Assembly (NCBI RefSeq): GCF_018555685.1
Contig: NZ_JAFLWW010000004.1
Location: 606,597 to 670,596 of the forward strand
Length of the DNA stretch: 64,000 nucleotides
Reading direction: 5' to 3'
From: Aminobacter anthyllidis
GTDB lineage: Bacteria > Pseudomonadota > Alphaproteobacteria > Rhizobiales > Rhizobiaceae
A program made the position numbers and the translations under genes. Positions 17,514-26,800 of the stretch are shown here, one piece after another (the first letter of the stretch is position 1; each line of letters begins with the position of its first letter). The notes under the pieces are model-generated. The model was given only the letters and a program-made list of their open reading frames with translations. It searched no databases and was not told the origin of the DNA.

Positions 17514-18443
17514 CTAGGCTGTTGTGTTGGGGGGGATTTCTTCTTCGACCATCATCGCCGGTGACGTCTCGGGCTGGAGTACCGTCGTATCGGGAAGCGC
17601 CATGCCATAGGCTGTGTCGCCAGCGCCTTCGGCGACGTCGCTTGCCACGCGGTAGCCCTTGTTTTCGCGAACCTGGCGCGGAGACATTCCGAACTGTTCG
17701 GATATCTGCCGCGAGAAGTGGAATGGGTTCTTGTAGCCGCACTGATAGGCGATGTCGGAGATCGGCAGAGCCGTCTGCAGCAGCAGGGAATGGCCGCGCG
17801 AGGCCCTGACTTGCCAGAGATAACGCATCGGGGTGGTGCTGATGTGCTTGCGGAATGATGAAACCAGATGTTGCGGCGTGACACCGACAAGAGCGGCGAG
17901 GCGTTGGACCGTAATCTCCTTTTCGTAGTTCTCGTCGATGTAGAAGCGGGCGCGCAGAACGGAACGCGGCGTGAGCCGCTCCTGCTCGGACATCTGCGCT
18001 TCATGGAAGTAGGCGAGAAAGATCGACTCTCCCAGTGTGTTGCGAAGCTGGTTGAGATTGGAACCCGAGCCTGCGCCGAGCTCCACCCCGATACGCTGAA
18101 TGCTCTCGATGCGCTGCGGCAGGGGAATCCGGGTCGGCAACGAGCGCAGCCGCGAGGCAAGTGCTTCGCTGACGTCGCCAGCGTAGCCCTCGCACCAGCT
18201 CACCCGCGTGTGTCGTCCTTCGGTGTATTCCATGGAGATGCTTCGCTCATTGCGGAAGAAGCCGCAGCTCCGGGAACTCAAGACGGTCTCGTCATCGTCG
18301 CAGATGACCCTTGCCTTGCCTTCATGGATGATCAGCAAGGTCACATAGCGTTCTTTCAGGGGCCCGTAGACGCCGCCTGCCGGGTATATCGCTTCACCGA
18401 AGGCGAAGCCCCGGCCATTGTCGATAAATGCACGCATAGCCAA
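17514..18443 (-). CDS. AraC-family transcriptional regulator (paralogue of the one at 25804-26637)
   Basis: 309 residues. The N-terminal sensor half begins FIDNGRGFAFGEAIYPAGGV. The C-terminal double helix-turn-helix spans residues ~160-265 (LAALVGVTPQHLVSSFRKH and ISDIAYQCGYKNPFHFSRQI). It is clearly paralogous to the second AraC regulator: both share YQCGYKNPFHFSR, GGVYGPL and RIGVELG. It is divergent from the Rieske gene and so likely controls it. The C-terminal ~45 residues after NKGYRVASD are an extra tail absent from most relatives. Confidence 0.9.
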   Translation of the reverse strand: MAMRAFIDNGRGFAFGEAIYPAGGVYGPLKERYVTLLIIHEGKARVICDDDETVLSSRSCGFFRNERSISMEYTEGRHTRVSWCEGYAGDVSEALASRLRSLPTRIPLPQRIESIQRIGVELGAGSGSNLNQLRNTLGESIFLAYFHEAQMSEQERLTPRSVLRARFYIDENYEKEITVQRLAALVGVTPQHLVSSFRKHISTTPMRYLWQVRASRGHSLLLQTALPISDIAYQCGYKNPFHFSRQISEQFGMSPRQVRENKGYRVASDVAEGAGDTAYGMALPDTTVLQPETSPAMMVEEEIPPNTTA

Positions 18444-18504
18444 GGCCTCGCTTGTCGCGTCATGCGTTTTCTTAGCACGGCTAAATGCGTCGTCAAAGAT
18501 TAGA

Positions 18505-18520
18505 AGAATATGATCTTAAT
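18505..18520. promoter_or_regulatory. Candidate AraC-regulator site, copy 1
   Basis: AGAATATGATCTTAAT in the divergent promoter between the AraC gene and the Rieske gene. A similar sequence, AGAATAAGACCTCCAT, lies at 26671 in the divergent promoter of the paralogous regulator (12 of 16 identical). Two paralogous regulators with a shared upstream motif suggest a common operator. This is inference from two copies. Confidence 0.3.
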
Positions 18521-18649
18521 GGCAGATATGTTTTCGACTCGCGCAGGCATTCCGTGAAAACAAGGGCTGCGGAATACTCCATCCATCAACAGGCGAGCCG
18601 ATCAAGCCGCCTGGACATGCCAGCAAGACGCATCCTGCGGAGGGAAAAC

Positions 18650-19705
18650 GTGTTTCTGCCAGCCGACAATTCCAAGACAAGAAACGACCTGCCGCGGGGC
18701 TGCACATTTGCCGCGAGCGACTGGCATATCCTGGCCTCGTTCTGGCATCCGATTGCCTTCGTTCACGACATCGCCGACAAGCCGGTGCGCGCCAAGCTGC
18801 TCGACGTCGACCTAGTGATTTACAAGACATCGGCCGGCATCACTGTGGCCCGCGATTTGTGTCCGCACCGCGGCACCCGCATCAGCGCCGGCTGGATGAC
18901 GGACGACCAGATCGTCTGTCCGATGCACGGGCTGCATTTCGGGCATGACGGGGCCTGTTCCAAGATCCCGTCGATCGCCAATTCCGAAGGGCGCATACCT
19001 CCCAAGCTGCGCCTCGAAACCTACGCATCGGTCGAGCGCTACGGCATCATCTGGACGTGCCTGAAGGGAGAGCCGATCTGGCAGCTGCCGGATTGGGACG
19101 GCATCTCAAACCCGGCTCTCCGGAAGGTTTATGTCCCTGAGGGCACCTGGTATGCGGCGGCAAGCCGGCATGTCGAGAACTTCAACGACGTTGCCCATTT
19201 CCCATGGGTGCACACGCAGAGCTTTGGTGGCAGCACGGTCGATCCGATCCCTCCCTACGACGTCGAGCAGACGGAGTACGGCCTGCGCTTCGAGCTGCCT
19301 TACCACGAAGGCTTCAACCGCTTCGACGATGGCGTCGAGGGCGACGAGCGCGACGTGGTATATACTTACGAGCTGACCTATCCGTTCTCCACGCTGATCA
19401 AGATCGATCCGCAGGGTTCCGACTACGTCGTCTACTTCGCCGACACCGTCTGCCCGGTGTCAGCGCGCGAGACACGCATCTTCCAGATGATGACCGACAC
19501 CTCCGGTGATCCGGACACCGACTACTGGGTCAAGGATGCGCTGCTGATCAACGATGAGGACAAGCCAATGGTCGAGGAGCAGCATCCCGAGGAACTGCCG
19601 CTCGATCTGACCGAGGAAATCCATGTGCCATCGGATCGCATGTCGCTCGAATATCGCCGTGGGCTGGCCAGCAAATTTGGCCTCGGTGCGCCGATCGCGA
19701 GTTGA
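18650..19705 (+). CDS. Rieske non-heme iron oxygenase, VanA-type, second copy
   Basis: 351 residues from a GTG at 18650 preceded by GCGGAGGG; an upstream in-frame ATG at 18485 would add 55 residues unlike the family and fill the promoter. The Rieske ligands are Cys71/His73 (CPHRG) and Cys90/His93 (CPMHG). The mononuclear iron site is NFNDVAHFPWVH with Asp180, His183 and His188. It is distinct from the oxygenase at 7473 (different iron-site motif and C-terminus). Followed by its own VanB-like reductase and an ABC importer. It likely removes methyl groups oxidatively as formaldehyde; the substrate is unknown, with N-methylated heterocycles or betaines possible given the neighbours. Confidence 0.9.
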   Translation: MFLPADNSKTRNDLPRGCTFAASDWHILASFWHPIAFVHDIADKPVRAKLLDVDLVIYKTSAGITVARDLCPHRGTRISAGWMTDDQIVCPMHGLHFGHDGACSKIPSIANSEGRIPPKLRLETYASVERYGIIWTCLKGEPIWQLPDWDGISNPALRKVYVPEGTWYAAASRHVENFNDVAHFPWVHTQSFGGSTVDPIPPYDVEQTEYGLRFELPYHEGFNRFDDGVEGDERDVVYTYELTYPFSTLIKIDPQGSDYVVYFADTVCPVSARETRIFQMMTDTSGDPDTDYWVKDALLINDEDKPMVEEQHPEELPLDLTEEIHVPSDRMSLEYRRGLASKFGLGAPIAS

Positions 19706-19852
19706 TCCCGCAGCATCATCGCAACTGCAGATATCAGGAAAGACGATGCCGATCCGTTTCGAAACCTGCTTCCATCACCTGGCCGTGCTTCGCGCCCGAC
19801 CAGCACAGGACGACGGCCCGGCAGCCCAACAATGGAGGAGGGCGTCTTGACC

Positions 19853-20848
19853 ATGGCGTTCACGAGAAACGGGCTCACACCCGCGGCGCCGGTAGCCGAC
19901 AACAGGTTCCGACTCCGGATCGCACGTAAGTGGACCGCTGCCGAGGGCATCGTCGCGATCGACCTCGTTGCACCCGATGGCGCGCCCCTGCCGGCATTTA
20001 CGGCTGGGTCCCACATCGATCTGTTCCTGCCCGGCGGCTTCACGCGTCAGTACTCGCTCCGCAACGATCCGCGTGAACGTCACCGCTATGCAATCGGCGT
20101 GCTGCGTGAGCCTGGCGGCCGTGGCGGATCGGCTTACGTCCACGACAGGTTAGACGTTGGCGATGCCTTGGAGACGAGCACGCCGCGCAACGCCTTCGAA
20201 CTCGATGAGGCCGCGCCGTTTTCGCTGCTGCTGGCCGGCGGCATCGGCGTCACGCCGGTCCTAGCCATGGCCCACAGGCTCTCGTCGCTCGGGCGGGATT
20301 TCGAGTTCCACTATTGTGCCCGCAGTGCAGGCCGGTTGGCTTTTCGCGACGAAATCGAGGCTTCGCCCTTTGCCGGCAAGGTCAGGTTCCATCTCGACGA
20401 CGGCCCACCGGCACAGCTTCTGAGCCTGGACAGGTTGCTGGCGTATCGACCGGCTGGCGCCCATCTCTACGCCTGTGGTCCATCGGGGTTTCTCGATGCC
20501 GTGGTTGCCAGGGCCAAGGCAGGCTGGCCGGCGGATGCGGTCCATCGTGAGTATTTCGCCAATTCCGCTCCCAAGGCGCAAGCCGATCAGCCGTTCAGGG
20601 TCACGCTGGCGAGTACCGGCCACAGCTTCGACGTCGCGCCGGGGCGAAGCATCGTCGAGGTGCTGGCCGGAAGCGGCATCGACATTCCGGTGTCGTGCGA
20701 ACAGGGCATCTGCGGCACCTGCGTGACCCGCGTGATTTCGGGCGAGCCCGACCATCGCGATCTCGTTTTGACCGACAGGCAGCGTGCCGACCACATGACG
20801 CTGTGCTGCTCGCGCGCCCGCAGCGCCGAGCTGATCCTCGATCTCTAG
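19853..20848 (+). CDS. VanB-like reductase, second copy
   Basis: About 331 residues with flavin (AGSHIDLFLPGG, TRQYSLRNDP), NAD (LLAGGIGVTPVLAMA, YACGPSGFLD) and C-terminal ferredoxin domains (VSCEQGICGTCVTRV, then LCCSRARSA). It supplies electrons to the Rieske oxygenase upstream. GGAGGAG at 19834-19840 suits an ATG at 19853 or a TTG at 19847; an ATG at 19832 overlaps that site and is less likely. Domain order and ferredoxin motif match the VanB-like protein at 9687, so the two modules carry related oxygenase/reductase pairs. Confidence 0.9.
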   Translation: MAFTRNGLTPAAPVADNRFRLRIARKWTAAEGIVAIDLVAPDGAPLPAFTAGSHIDLFLPGGFTRQYSLRNDPRERHRYAIGVLREPGGRGGSAYVHDRLDVGDALETSTPRNAFELDEAAPFSLLLAGGIGVTPVLAMAHRLSSLGRDFEFHYCARSAGRLAFRDEIEASPFAGKVRFHLDDGPPAQLLSLDRLLAYRPAGAHLYACGPSGFLDAVVARAKAGWPADAVHREYFANSAPKAQADQPFRVTLASTGHSFDVAPGRSIVEVLAGSGIDIPVSCEQGICGTCVTRVISGEPDHRDLVLTDRQRADHMTLCCSRARSAELILDL

Positions 20849-21006
20849 GCATGCCGAGTGGACGAAGGACATCGGCCTGTTGATGGCGGAGCCGGAGGAA
20901 GCTCGCGTCACCATCTGATCCGCCTCGAGGAGGAAGCGGTTCCACGACAATAAGAACAGTCGGGATAGAACCCAGACAATGACACCAGAGGGAAAGGTAC
21001 AATCCT

Positions 21007-22038
21007 ATGTTCGAACATTTCGCCAGAAAGCTGGCAGTCTTGGCGATGCTTGCCATCGCAGCCATCGTCGGAAGTCCTGAACGCTCAGAGGCAGCCGATC
21101 CGGACAAGCTCAACATCGCCGTCATCCTGTCGGCAGGCATCGAGAGCGCCTGGGACGGCACGTTGATCGAGGCGCTCGAACGCGCAAAAGTGGCAAAGCC
21201 CCATGGCCTCGATATCACCTGGAAATACACCGATCCGCTCTGGGGTGACGACGCCGGAGATGCCATGCGCTTGTTTGCCGAAAGCGGCGAGTATGACGTC
21301 ATCTGGGCCCACAGCACCTATTCCGATCAGGTCAAGAAGCTGCGGGAAGAGTTTCCCGACATCCTCTTCGTCGTCGTCGGCTCAGGCAATGAAGGGCTCG
21401 GCGGCAACCAGTACTGGGTGTACAAGCGTGTTCATGAGCCGGCCTACCTGCTTGGTTATGCCGCCGGAAAGCTCACCAAGTCGAACAAGCTTGGTGCTGT
21501 CGGAACGTTCCAGGCTGATGACGTCAACGACGAGATCAATGCCTTTTTCGCCGGTGCTAAGGCGGCAAACCCTGCCGTGCAGCGCACGGTTGCCTTTATC
21601 GAGTCCTGGTACGATCCGGCCAAGGCTGGCGAATACACCAAGGCGCAGATCGCCACCGGGGCGGACCTGATCTTCCAGCTCACCGGCAATTTCAAGCCGT
21701 GCGAAGAAGCCAAGATCCTGTGCTTCGGCAATTTCCAGGACCAGAAGTCGTTCTCGCCTTCGACCGTCCTGTCGAGCGCCGTGGCGCAGTGGGATCCCGA
21801 TGTCAGCTGGATCGTCGACGAATGGTGGGCGCACAAGGCCGAAGGCAAGCCCTATGCCGGCAACACCGACAAGCACTGGTTCCCGATGAAGGACGGCGGC
21901 TCGGCCGTGGTGCCCAATGCCGAGTTGCAAGCAAACGTGCCTGCTGATGTCCAGGCGGAACTCGACGATCTTAAGTCCAAGATCATGGCCGGCGGCTTCG
22001 AGGTGCCTGTCGACGTCTCCGATCCGAAGGCTAAGTAG
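21007..22038 (+). CDS. BMP-family ABC transporter substrate-binding protein
   Basis: 343 residues: Sec signal (about 29 residues, ending RSEA-A), then the basic-membrane-protein (BmpA/PnrA) fold with LNIAVILSAGIESAWDGT, YDVIWAHSTYSDQ, LFVVVGSGNEG and AYLLGYAAGKL. Family members mostly bind purine nucleosides or related ring compounds and pass them to RbsABC-like importers. The ATPase and two permease genes follow directly, giving a complete importer. No lipobox cysteine is seen, so it is a soluble periplasmic protein. The substrate may well be the compound demethylated by the upstream Rieske enzyme. Confidence 0.9.
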   Translation: MFEHFARKLAVLAMLAIAAIVGSPERSEAADPDKLNIAVILSAGIESAWDGTLIEALERAKVAKPHGLDITWKYTDPLWGDDAGDAMRLFAESGEYDVIWAHSTYSDQVKKLREEFPDILFVVVGSGNEGLGGNQYWVYKRVHEPAYLLGYAAGKLTKSNKLGAVGTFQADDVNDEINAFFAGAKAANPAVQRTVAFIESWYDPAKAGEYTKAQIATGADLIFQLTGNFKPCEEAKILCFGNFQDQKSFSPSTVLSSAVAQWDPDVSWIVDEWWAHKAEGKPYAGNTDKHWFPMKDGGSAVVPNAELQANVPADVQAELDDLKSKIMAGGFEVPVDVSDPKAK

Positions 22039-22112
22039 CCTGTTGAAAGCCCGGCCGCGACGGGCGCCTTCGCCTGCCGCGGCCTTCGCTCACTCGAAAG
22101 TTGGTGCCTCTC

Positions 22113-23648
22113 ATGTCCACTGCCTTGCGTGTCGAAGGCCTGACCAAGCGGTTCGCCGGGGTTACCGCCAACGACGATGTCGACTTCGATCTTCGCCGCG
22201 GCGAGATCCACTGCCTGTTCGGCGAGAACGGTGCCGGCAAGTCGACGCTTTCATCCTGCATCTTTGGCTTCTACCGGCCCGACAAGGGCGAGATCCTGCT
22301 GCACGACCAGCCCGTGCACATTGCTTCGCCGATGGACGCAATCCGCCACGGCATCGGCATGGTGCACCAGCATTTCGTGCTCGTTCCGGAATTCACCGTG
22401 CTCGAAAACATCATCGTCGGCACGCAACGGTCGGGTTGGCGGCTGAATGCCGCCGAGGCGCGCCAGAAGCTTAAGGGCATCTGCGACGGCTACGGCATCG
22501 ATCTCGATCTCGATGCCTATGTCTGGGAACTGCCGGTCGGGCGCCAGCAATGGGTCGAAATCCTCAAGGTGCTCTATCTCGATGCACAGATCCTGATCCT
22601 CGACGAGCCCACGGCGGTGCTGACGCCGGGCGAGTCGCGGGTGTTGTTCGACATCGTGCGCAAGATGTGCGCCCGCGGCATGTCGATCATCCTGATTACC
22701 CACAAGCTGGTCGAGGTGATGCAGTCGGACCGGGTGACGGTTCTGCGCAAGGGCAAGGTGGTGGCGACGCTCGATAGGCCCGAGACCACGCCGGACGAAC
22801 TGGCCAGGCTGATGGTCGGCCGCGATGTCTTCTTTACCGTCACCAAGCCCGAACTTGCGCCGGGCGAGACGATCCTGGCCGTCGAAGGCCTGTCGGCCCG
22901 CGGCTTCTGGGGCGATGCGGTGCTGAAGGATGTTTCCTTTTCGGTCGCTAGGCACCAGATCCTTGGCATTGCCGGCGTTGCCGGCAATGGCCAGAAGGAA
23001 CTGTTCGAGGTGCTCTGCGGCGTGCGCAGGCCGGCCGCCGGTTCGATCATCTTCAAGGGTGAGGAGGTGGCCGGCATGTCGCCGCGGGCGATGATGGACC
23101 GCGGCGTCGGGCACATCCCCGACGATCGGTTCCGCGAAGGACTGGTGCCCGAGTTCAGCGTCGCCGAGAATGTCGTCCTCGGTTGGCAGCGCAACCCGAA
23201 ATACTGCAAGGGCCCGCTGATGGATCGCGACGCGATCACTGGCCTGGCCCGGGAGATGATCGGCGAATACCAGATCGCCACGCGCGACGAGCATGTCGCG
23301 GCAGGCAAGCTCTCGGGCGGCAACGCCCAGAAGATCATCATCGCCCGCGAGTTCCTGCATGCCTCGGGCCTGGTGCTCGCCAACCAGCCGACGCGCGGCC
23401 TCGACGTCGGCGTCATCGAATATGTGCAGACGCAACTCTTGAAGAAGCGCGCCGAAGGCTTTGCCATCGTGCTCGCCTCGGAAGAGCTCAGCGACCTGTT
23501 CAACCTCGCCGACCTCATCGCCGTGATGTTCAAGGGCGAGATCATGGGCATCGTCGACCCCAGGACGGTCACGGTTGCCGAAGTCGGCGTCATGATGGCC
23601 GGCCGCCGTGGGGAAACCGCGGCCAGCAAGAAAAGGGTGTCGGCATGA
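22113..23648 (+). CDS. ABC transporter ATP-binding protein, nucleoside/BMP type (two ABC domains)
   Basis: 511 residues with tandem nucleotide-binding domains. Domain 1 has the Walker A GENGAGKST (~37-45), a degenerate signature WELPVGRQQ and Walker B ILILDEPTAVL. Domain 2 has a degenerate Walker A (GVAGNGQKE) and the signature LSGGNAQK. This asymmetry is normal in ribose/nucleoside importers such as RbsA, NupA and YufO. The start is ATG 22113, 74 bases after the binding-protein gene; a GTG at 22101 is also in frame. The stop overlaps the permease ATG (ATGA). Confidence 0.93.
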   Translation: MSTALRVEGLTKRFAGVTANDDVDFDLRRGEIHCLFGENGAGKSTLSSCIFGFYRPDKGEILLHDQPVHIASPMDAIRHGIGMVHQHFVLVPEFTVLENIIVGTQRSGWRLNAAEARQKLKGICDGYGIDLDLDAYVWELPVGRQQWVEILKVLYLDAQILILDEPTAVLTPGESRVLFDIVRKMCARGMSIILITHKLVEVMQSDRVTVLRKGKVVATLDRPETTPDELARLMVGRDVFFTVTKPELAPGETILAVEGLSARGFWGDAVLKDVSFSVARHQILGIAGVAGNGQKELFEVLCGVRRPAAGSIIFKGEEVAGMSPRAMMDRGVGHIPDDRFREGLVPEFSVAENVVLGWQRNPKYCKGPLMDRDAITGLAREMIGEYQIATRDEHVAAGKLSGGNAQKIIIAREFLHASGLVLANQPTRGLDVGVIEYVQTQLLKKRAEGFAIVLASEELSDLFNLADLIAVMFKGEIMGIVDPRTVTVAEVGVMMAGRRGETAASKKRVSA

Positions 23649-24715
23649 TCGTCTTCGAACGCAGGATGGAGGCGAACGCACTCTGGACGCTCGCTTCCTT
23701 CATCATGGCCATTGTAGCCGGCCTGGCGGCTTCGGCAATTCTGATCGCATCGACGGGCGCCAATGTGCCTGATGTCTTTGGCGCCTTGCTGCAGGGCTCG
23801 GTCGGTTCGCCTAAGGCGCTGGCAACGACGCTGGTCAAGGCCGCCCCGCTGATCCTGACCGGACTGGCGACGGTCATCGCCTTCCGCGCTCAGATATGGA
23901 GCATCGGCCAGGAAGGGCAGGTCTTTGCTGGCGCCATGGGCGGCTATCTCGGCGCCCAGCTGCTTGCCGGTCTGCCGCCGGTGCTGTTTTTTCCCGGCGT
24001 GCTGGCCTTCGGCATGGCGGCCGGCATGGGGCTTGGCTGGATCGCGGCGGTGCTGCGCAGCCGCTTTGCCGTCAACGAGATCATCTCGACGGTCATGCTC
24101 AACTATCTGGTCGTCTATCTGCTTTCATGGCTGCTGCAGGGCGGGCCCTGGGGCGAGACTGGCGGCACGGTTGCATACCACCAGTCGCCGATGCTGCCGG
24201 ATGCAGCTTTCCTGCCGGCGCTGTTCGGCAGCAGCCGTCTTCATGCCGGGGTGCTGCTGCCCTTCCTCGCCGCCGCCATCTGCGCGCTCGTCATGTCGCG
24301 CACGCCTTTGGGTTATGAAATCCGTGGCCTCGGCTACAATCCGGAGGCCCTGCGCCACAAGGGCGTCGACATCGCCCGTACAGTGAGCGTGATCATGATG
24401 GCGAGTGCCGCACTTGCAGCGCTTGCCGGCGCCATCGAGCTTTTTGGCGTCTCTCACCGCCTGCGCGCCGACAATCTCATCGGCCTTGGTTATGCCGGCA
24501 TCATTGTCGGCATGATCGGCGGCCTGAGCCCGATAGGAACCGTGTTTGCCGGGCTGTTCTTCGGCGGCCTGGCGAGCGGTGCCGTCTACATGCGGGTGCT
24601 TGGCGACGTGCCGGCTTCGCTGGTGCCGGCCATGCAAGGCATCACCTTGTTCTTCTTCCTCTGCGCCGGCGTCCTGGCGCGCTATCGAATCGTCATGAAG
24701 GTTGCCGTCCAATGA
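23645..24715 (+). CDS. ABC transporter permease, BMP/nucleoside type, subunit 1
   Basis: 356 residues with about nine hydrophobic segments and the BPD_transp_2 signature EIRGLGYNPEALRHKGV near residue 230, as in NupB/YufP. WSIGQEGQVFAGAMGGYLGA is typical of this group. It starts inside the ATPase stop codon and overlaps the next permease start by 4 bases, so the three are translationally coupled. Together with the second permease it forms the membrane channel for the BMP-bound solute. Confidence 0.93.
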   Translation: MIVFERRMEANALWTLASFIMAIVAGLAASAILIASTGANVPDVFGALLQGSVGSPKALATTLVKAAPLILTGLATVIAFRAQIWSIGQEGQVFAGAMGGYLGAQLLAGLPPVLFFPGVLAFGMAAGMGLGWIAAVLRSRFAVNEIISTVMLNYLVVYLLSWLLQGGPWGETGGTVAYHQSPMLPDAAFLPALFGSSRLHAGVLLPFLAAAICALVMSRTPLGYEIRGLGYNPEALRHKGVDIARTVSVIMMASAALAALAGAIELFGVSHRLRADNLIGLGYAGIIVGMIGGLSPIGTVFAGLFFGGLASGAVYMRVLGDVPASLVPAMQGITLFFFLCAGVLARYRIVMKVAVQ

Positions 24716-25644
24716 GCCAGCTGTTCCAGGAAGCGATCATCATCAGCATCCTCGCCTCAACCATCCGCATCATGACCCCTTTGCTGTTTTCGGCGATGGG
24801 CGAGCTGATCACCCAGCGTGCCGGCATCTGGAACATGGGCGTCGAGGGCACGATGCTCACCGGGGCCTTTGCCGCCTACCTCGTTGCAACGGCGACCGGC
24901 TCGCTGTGGCTGGCGGTGCTGGCAGCCGTCGTCGCCGGCGCATTGATGGGCATCGTCATTGCCTTCATGACCGCAACCTTGCGCGTCGACCACTTCATCG
25001 CCGGTCTCGGCCTCAACCTGCTTGCCGGCGGGCTCACGCTCTATTGGTTCCAGAGCTATATCCAGGGCCGGCCGCAACCGATCTTCTCGGGCTTTCAGGA
25101 CGTTGCCATCCCACTGCTTTCCGACATTCCCGTCATTGGCCCGGTGCTGTTTTCGCAACGTGCCCTGACCTATGTCGCCCTGCTGGTCGTGCCGGTCGTC
25201 TGGTTCCTGCTCTATCGCAGCCGCTACGGGCTCGAACTGCGCTGCCTTGGTGAAAATCCCAAGGCGCTCGACGTCAAGGGCCTCAGCGTTTCGGCCCGGC
25301 AATATGCAGCCGTCATGCTGGGCAGTGCTATGACGGGCCTTGGCGGCGGCTTCCTCATGCTCGGCTTTTCCGACCGGTTTCTGGCCGATTTCACTGCCGG
25401 TCGCGGCTGGATCGTCATCGTTGCGCTCATCGCCGGAAACTGGCGGCCGAAGGGCGTTCTCGTCGCGGTGACAGCCTTCGCGTTCCTGGAATCGCTGGCC
25501 ACCCACCTGCAGGTGGTGGGCGCCCAGGTTCCGCACCAACTGCTGCTCGCGCTGCCCTATCTCGCTTCGATCGGCCTCTTGATGGGCCTGCGCTTCCGGT
25601 CCGGCCAGCCGGCGAGGCTGGGCATCCCCTACGCCAGGGAATGA
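24712..25644 (+). CDS. ABC transporter permease, BMP/nucleoside type, subunit 2
   Basis: 310 residues, about nine membrane segments, with WNMGVEGTMLTGAFAAYLVA and LRCLGENPKALDVKGLSV, matching the NupC/YufQ permease partner. It is the last gene of the importer operon; the convergent AraC gene ends 160 bases downstream. In that gap a short palindromic AGAGAGAATACTCTCT lies near 25783. Confidence 0.93.
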   Translation: MSQLFQEAIIISILASTIRIMTPLLFSAMGELITQRAGIWNMGVEGTMLTGAFAAYLVATATGSLWLAVLAAVVAGALMGIVIAFMTATLRVDHFIAGLGLNLLAGGLTLYWFQSYIQGRPQPIFSGFQDVAIPLLSDIPVIGPVLFSQRALTYVALLVVPVVWFLLYRSRYGLELRCLGENPKALDVKGLSVSARQYAAVMLGSAMTGLGGGFLMLGFSDRFLADFTAGRGWIVIVALIAGNWRPKGVLVAVTAFAFLESLATHLQVVGAQVPHQLLLALPYLASIGLLMGLRFRSGQPARLGIPYARE

Positions 25645-25803
25645 CCGGGCCGGCTTTCGCAGCAGTTCCTTGCAGCGATATCTCCAACAGGCGACATGCG
25701 GCCGGCATGTCGCCTGTTTCGTTCCAGAGCAGTTCCGGAAAGGCGGCTTTGCGTTCGCAATTGCTCGAAAACAGGGAGATAGAGAGAATACTCTCTGGCG
25801 ATC

Positions 25804-26637
25804 TCAGAACGCCGTATTGCCTGGATTCTCCAGCACATCGCTGGGAGGACGGTAGCCCTTGTTCGCGCGGATCTCCGTCGGCGTCATCGCAAAATTCTGC
25901 CTTATATGGCGCGAGAAATGAAACGGGTTCTTGTAGCCGCATTGATAGGCGATCTCGGAAACCGACAGGCCGCTTTGCAGCAGCAGGGCTCGGCCACGAT
26001 TGGCCCGCATCTGCCAGAGATAGCGCATCGGCGTGACGCCAATGTGCTTGCGGAACGACGAAATCAGCTGTTGCGGCGACAGGTTGGCGATGGCCGCGAG
26101 CGCGCCACCTGTGATGTCCTTGTCCATGTTTTCATCCATGTGTCGCTTCACCCGCAGGACCTGCTTGGGAACGAACCGGTCGCGTGCGGTGAGCTGCGCC
26201 TCATGGAACAAGGCGGTGTAGAGCGCGTAGCCAACAGCATTGCGCACGTCGTTGAGACCCGTGCTTGACGAAAAGCCGAGCTCAACGCCGATTCGCTGCA
26301 GGTCGGCCAGCCTTTCGGTTAGGGGGACAACAGGCGAGGCGCCGGCGAGTGGAGAGGGCCCGTTCGCCCAGATCTTGCCGGGCACGCCCTCGCACCATCC
26401 CACCCGGTGTAGGATGTCGCGCTCCATCTCGATCAAGAACAGGCGATCATTCCGAAAGAAGGCGGCCTGCCCACCGATGACCGTCGTTTTCTCGTCGTCG
26501 CAGGTAACCCTAATCAGCCCCTTATGGACGAAGATCAGGCTGACATACTGCCTGGACAACGGCCCATAGACGCCGCCGCGGGAATAGGTCGTTTCGCCAA
26601 AGGCGAAGCCGTGGTCAACGTCGACGATAGAGTCCAT
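25804..26637 (-). CDS. AraC-family transcriptional regulator (paralogue of the one at 17514-18443)
   Basis: 277 residues: sensor half (VDHGFAFGETTYSRGGVYGPL) and a C-terminal AraC DNA-binding domain (LAAIANLSPQQLISSFRKH, VSEIAYQCGYKNPFHFSRHI). Clearly a paralogue of the AraC gene at the other end of the Rieske-importer operon, but without its long C-terminal tail. It is divergent from the GcvT-like gene with 163 bases between start codons, so it likely controls that gene and perhaps the importer too. Twin regulators bracketing one transport-catabolic block suggest duplication with split targets. Confidence 0.9.
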   Translation of the reverse strand: MDSIVDVDHGFAFGETTYSRGGVYGPLSRQYVSLIFVHKGLIRVTCDDEKTTVIGGQAAFFRNDRLFLIEMERDILHRVGWCEGVPGKIWANGPSPLAGASPVVPLTERLADLQRIGVELGFSSSTGLNDVRNAVGYALYTALFHEAQLTARDRFVPKQVLRVKRHMDENMDKDITGGALAAIANLSPQQLISSFRKHIGVTPMRYLWQMRANRGRALLLQSGLSVSEIAYQCGYKNPFHFSRHIRQNFAMTPTEIRANKGYRPPSDVLENPGNTAF

Positions 26638-26670
26638 GCAACCACACTCTCTGCCTTGATTAGGTAAAGC

Positions 26671-26686
26671 AGAATAAGACCTCCAT
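26671..26686. promoter_or_regulatory. Candidate AraC-regulator site, copy 2
   Basis: AGAATAAGACCTCCAT, 12 of 16 identical to the sequence at 18505-18520 in the other divergent promoter. It lies 34 bases before the AraC start codon on the minus strand. Tentative. Confidence 0.3.
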
Positions 26687-26800
26687 TAGATAAATTCCAT
26701 CCCGGCTTTCATCAGGGATATGGATTGCCGTTGGCGCGGTATTCTCTCTAAGCCCCGTTGGCTGCACAGTCGGGACACACAAGTTCGGAGGAGAAAGACA

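Noticed and set aside
22251..23681. Long minus-strand open frame (476 aa) opposite the BMP-type ATPase
   Set aside because: Antisense shadow in GC-rich DNA; the plus strand encodes a clear ABC ATPase with both nucleotide-binding domains.
18650..25644. Assignment of the second Rieske block to caffeine/methylxanthine degradation
   Set aside because: BMP transport and Rieske demethylation fit, but the oxygenase is VanA-like, no xanthine oxidase-type genes are nearby, and betaine-type signals are equally strong. Kept only as one hypothesis.
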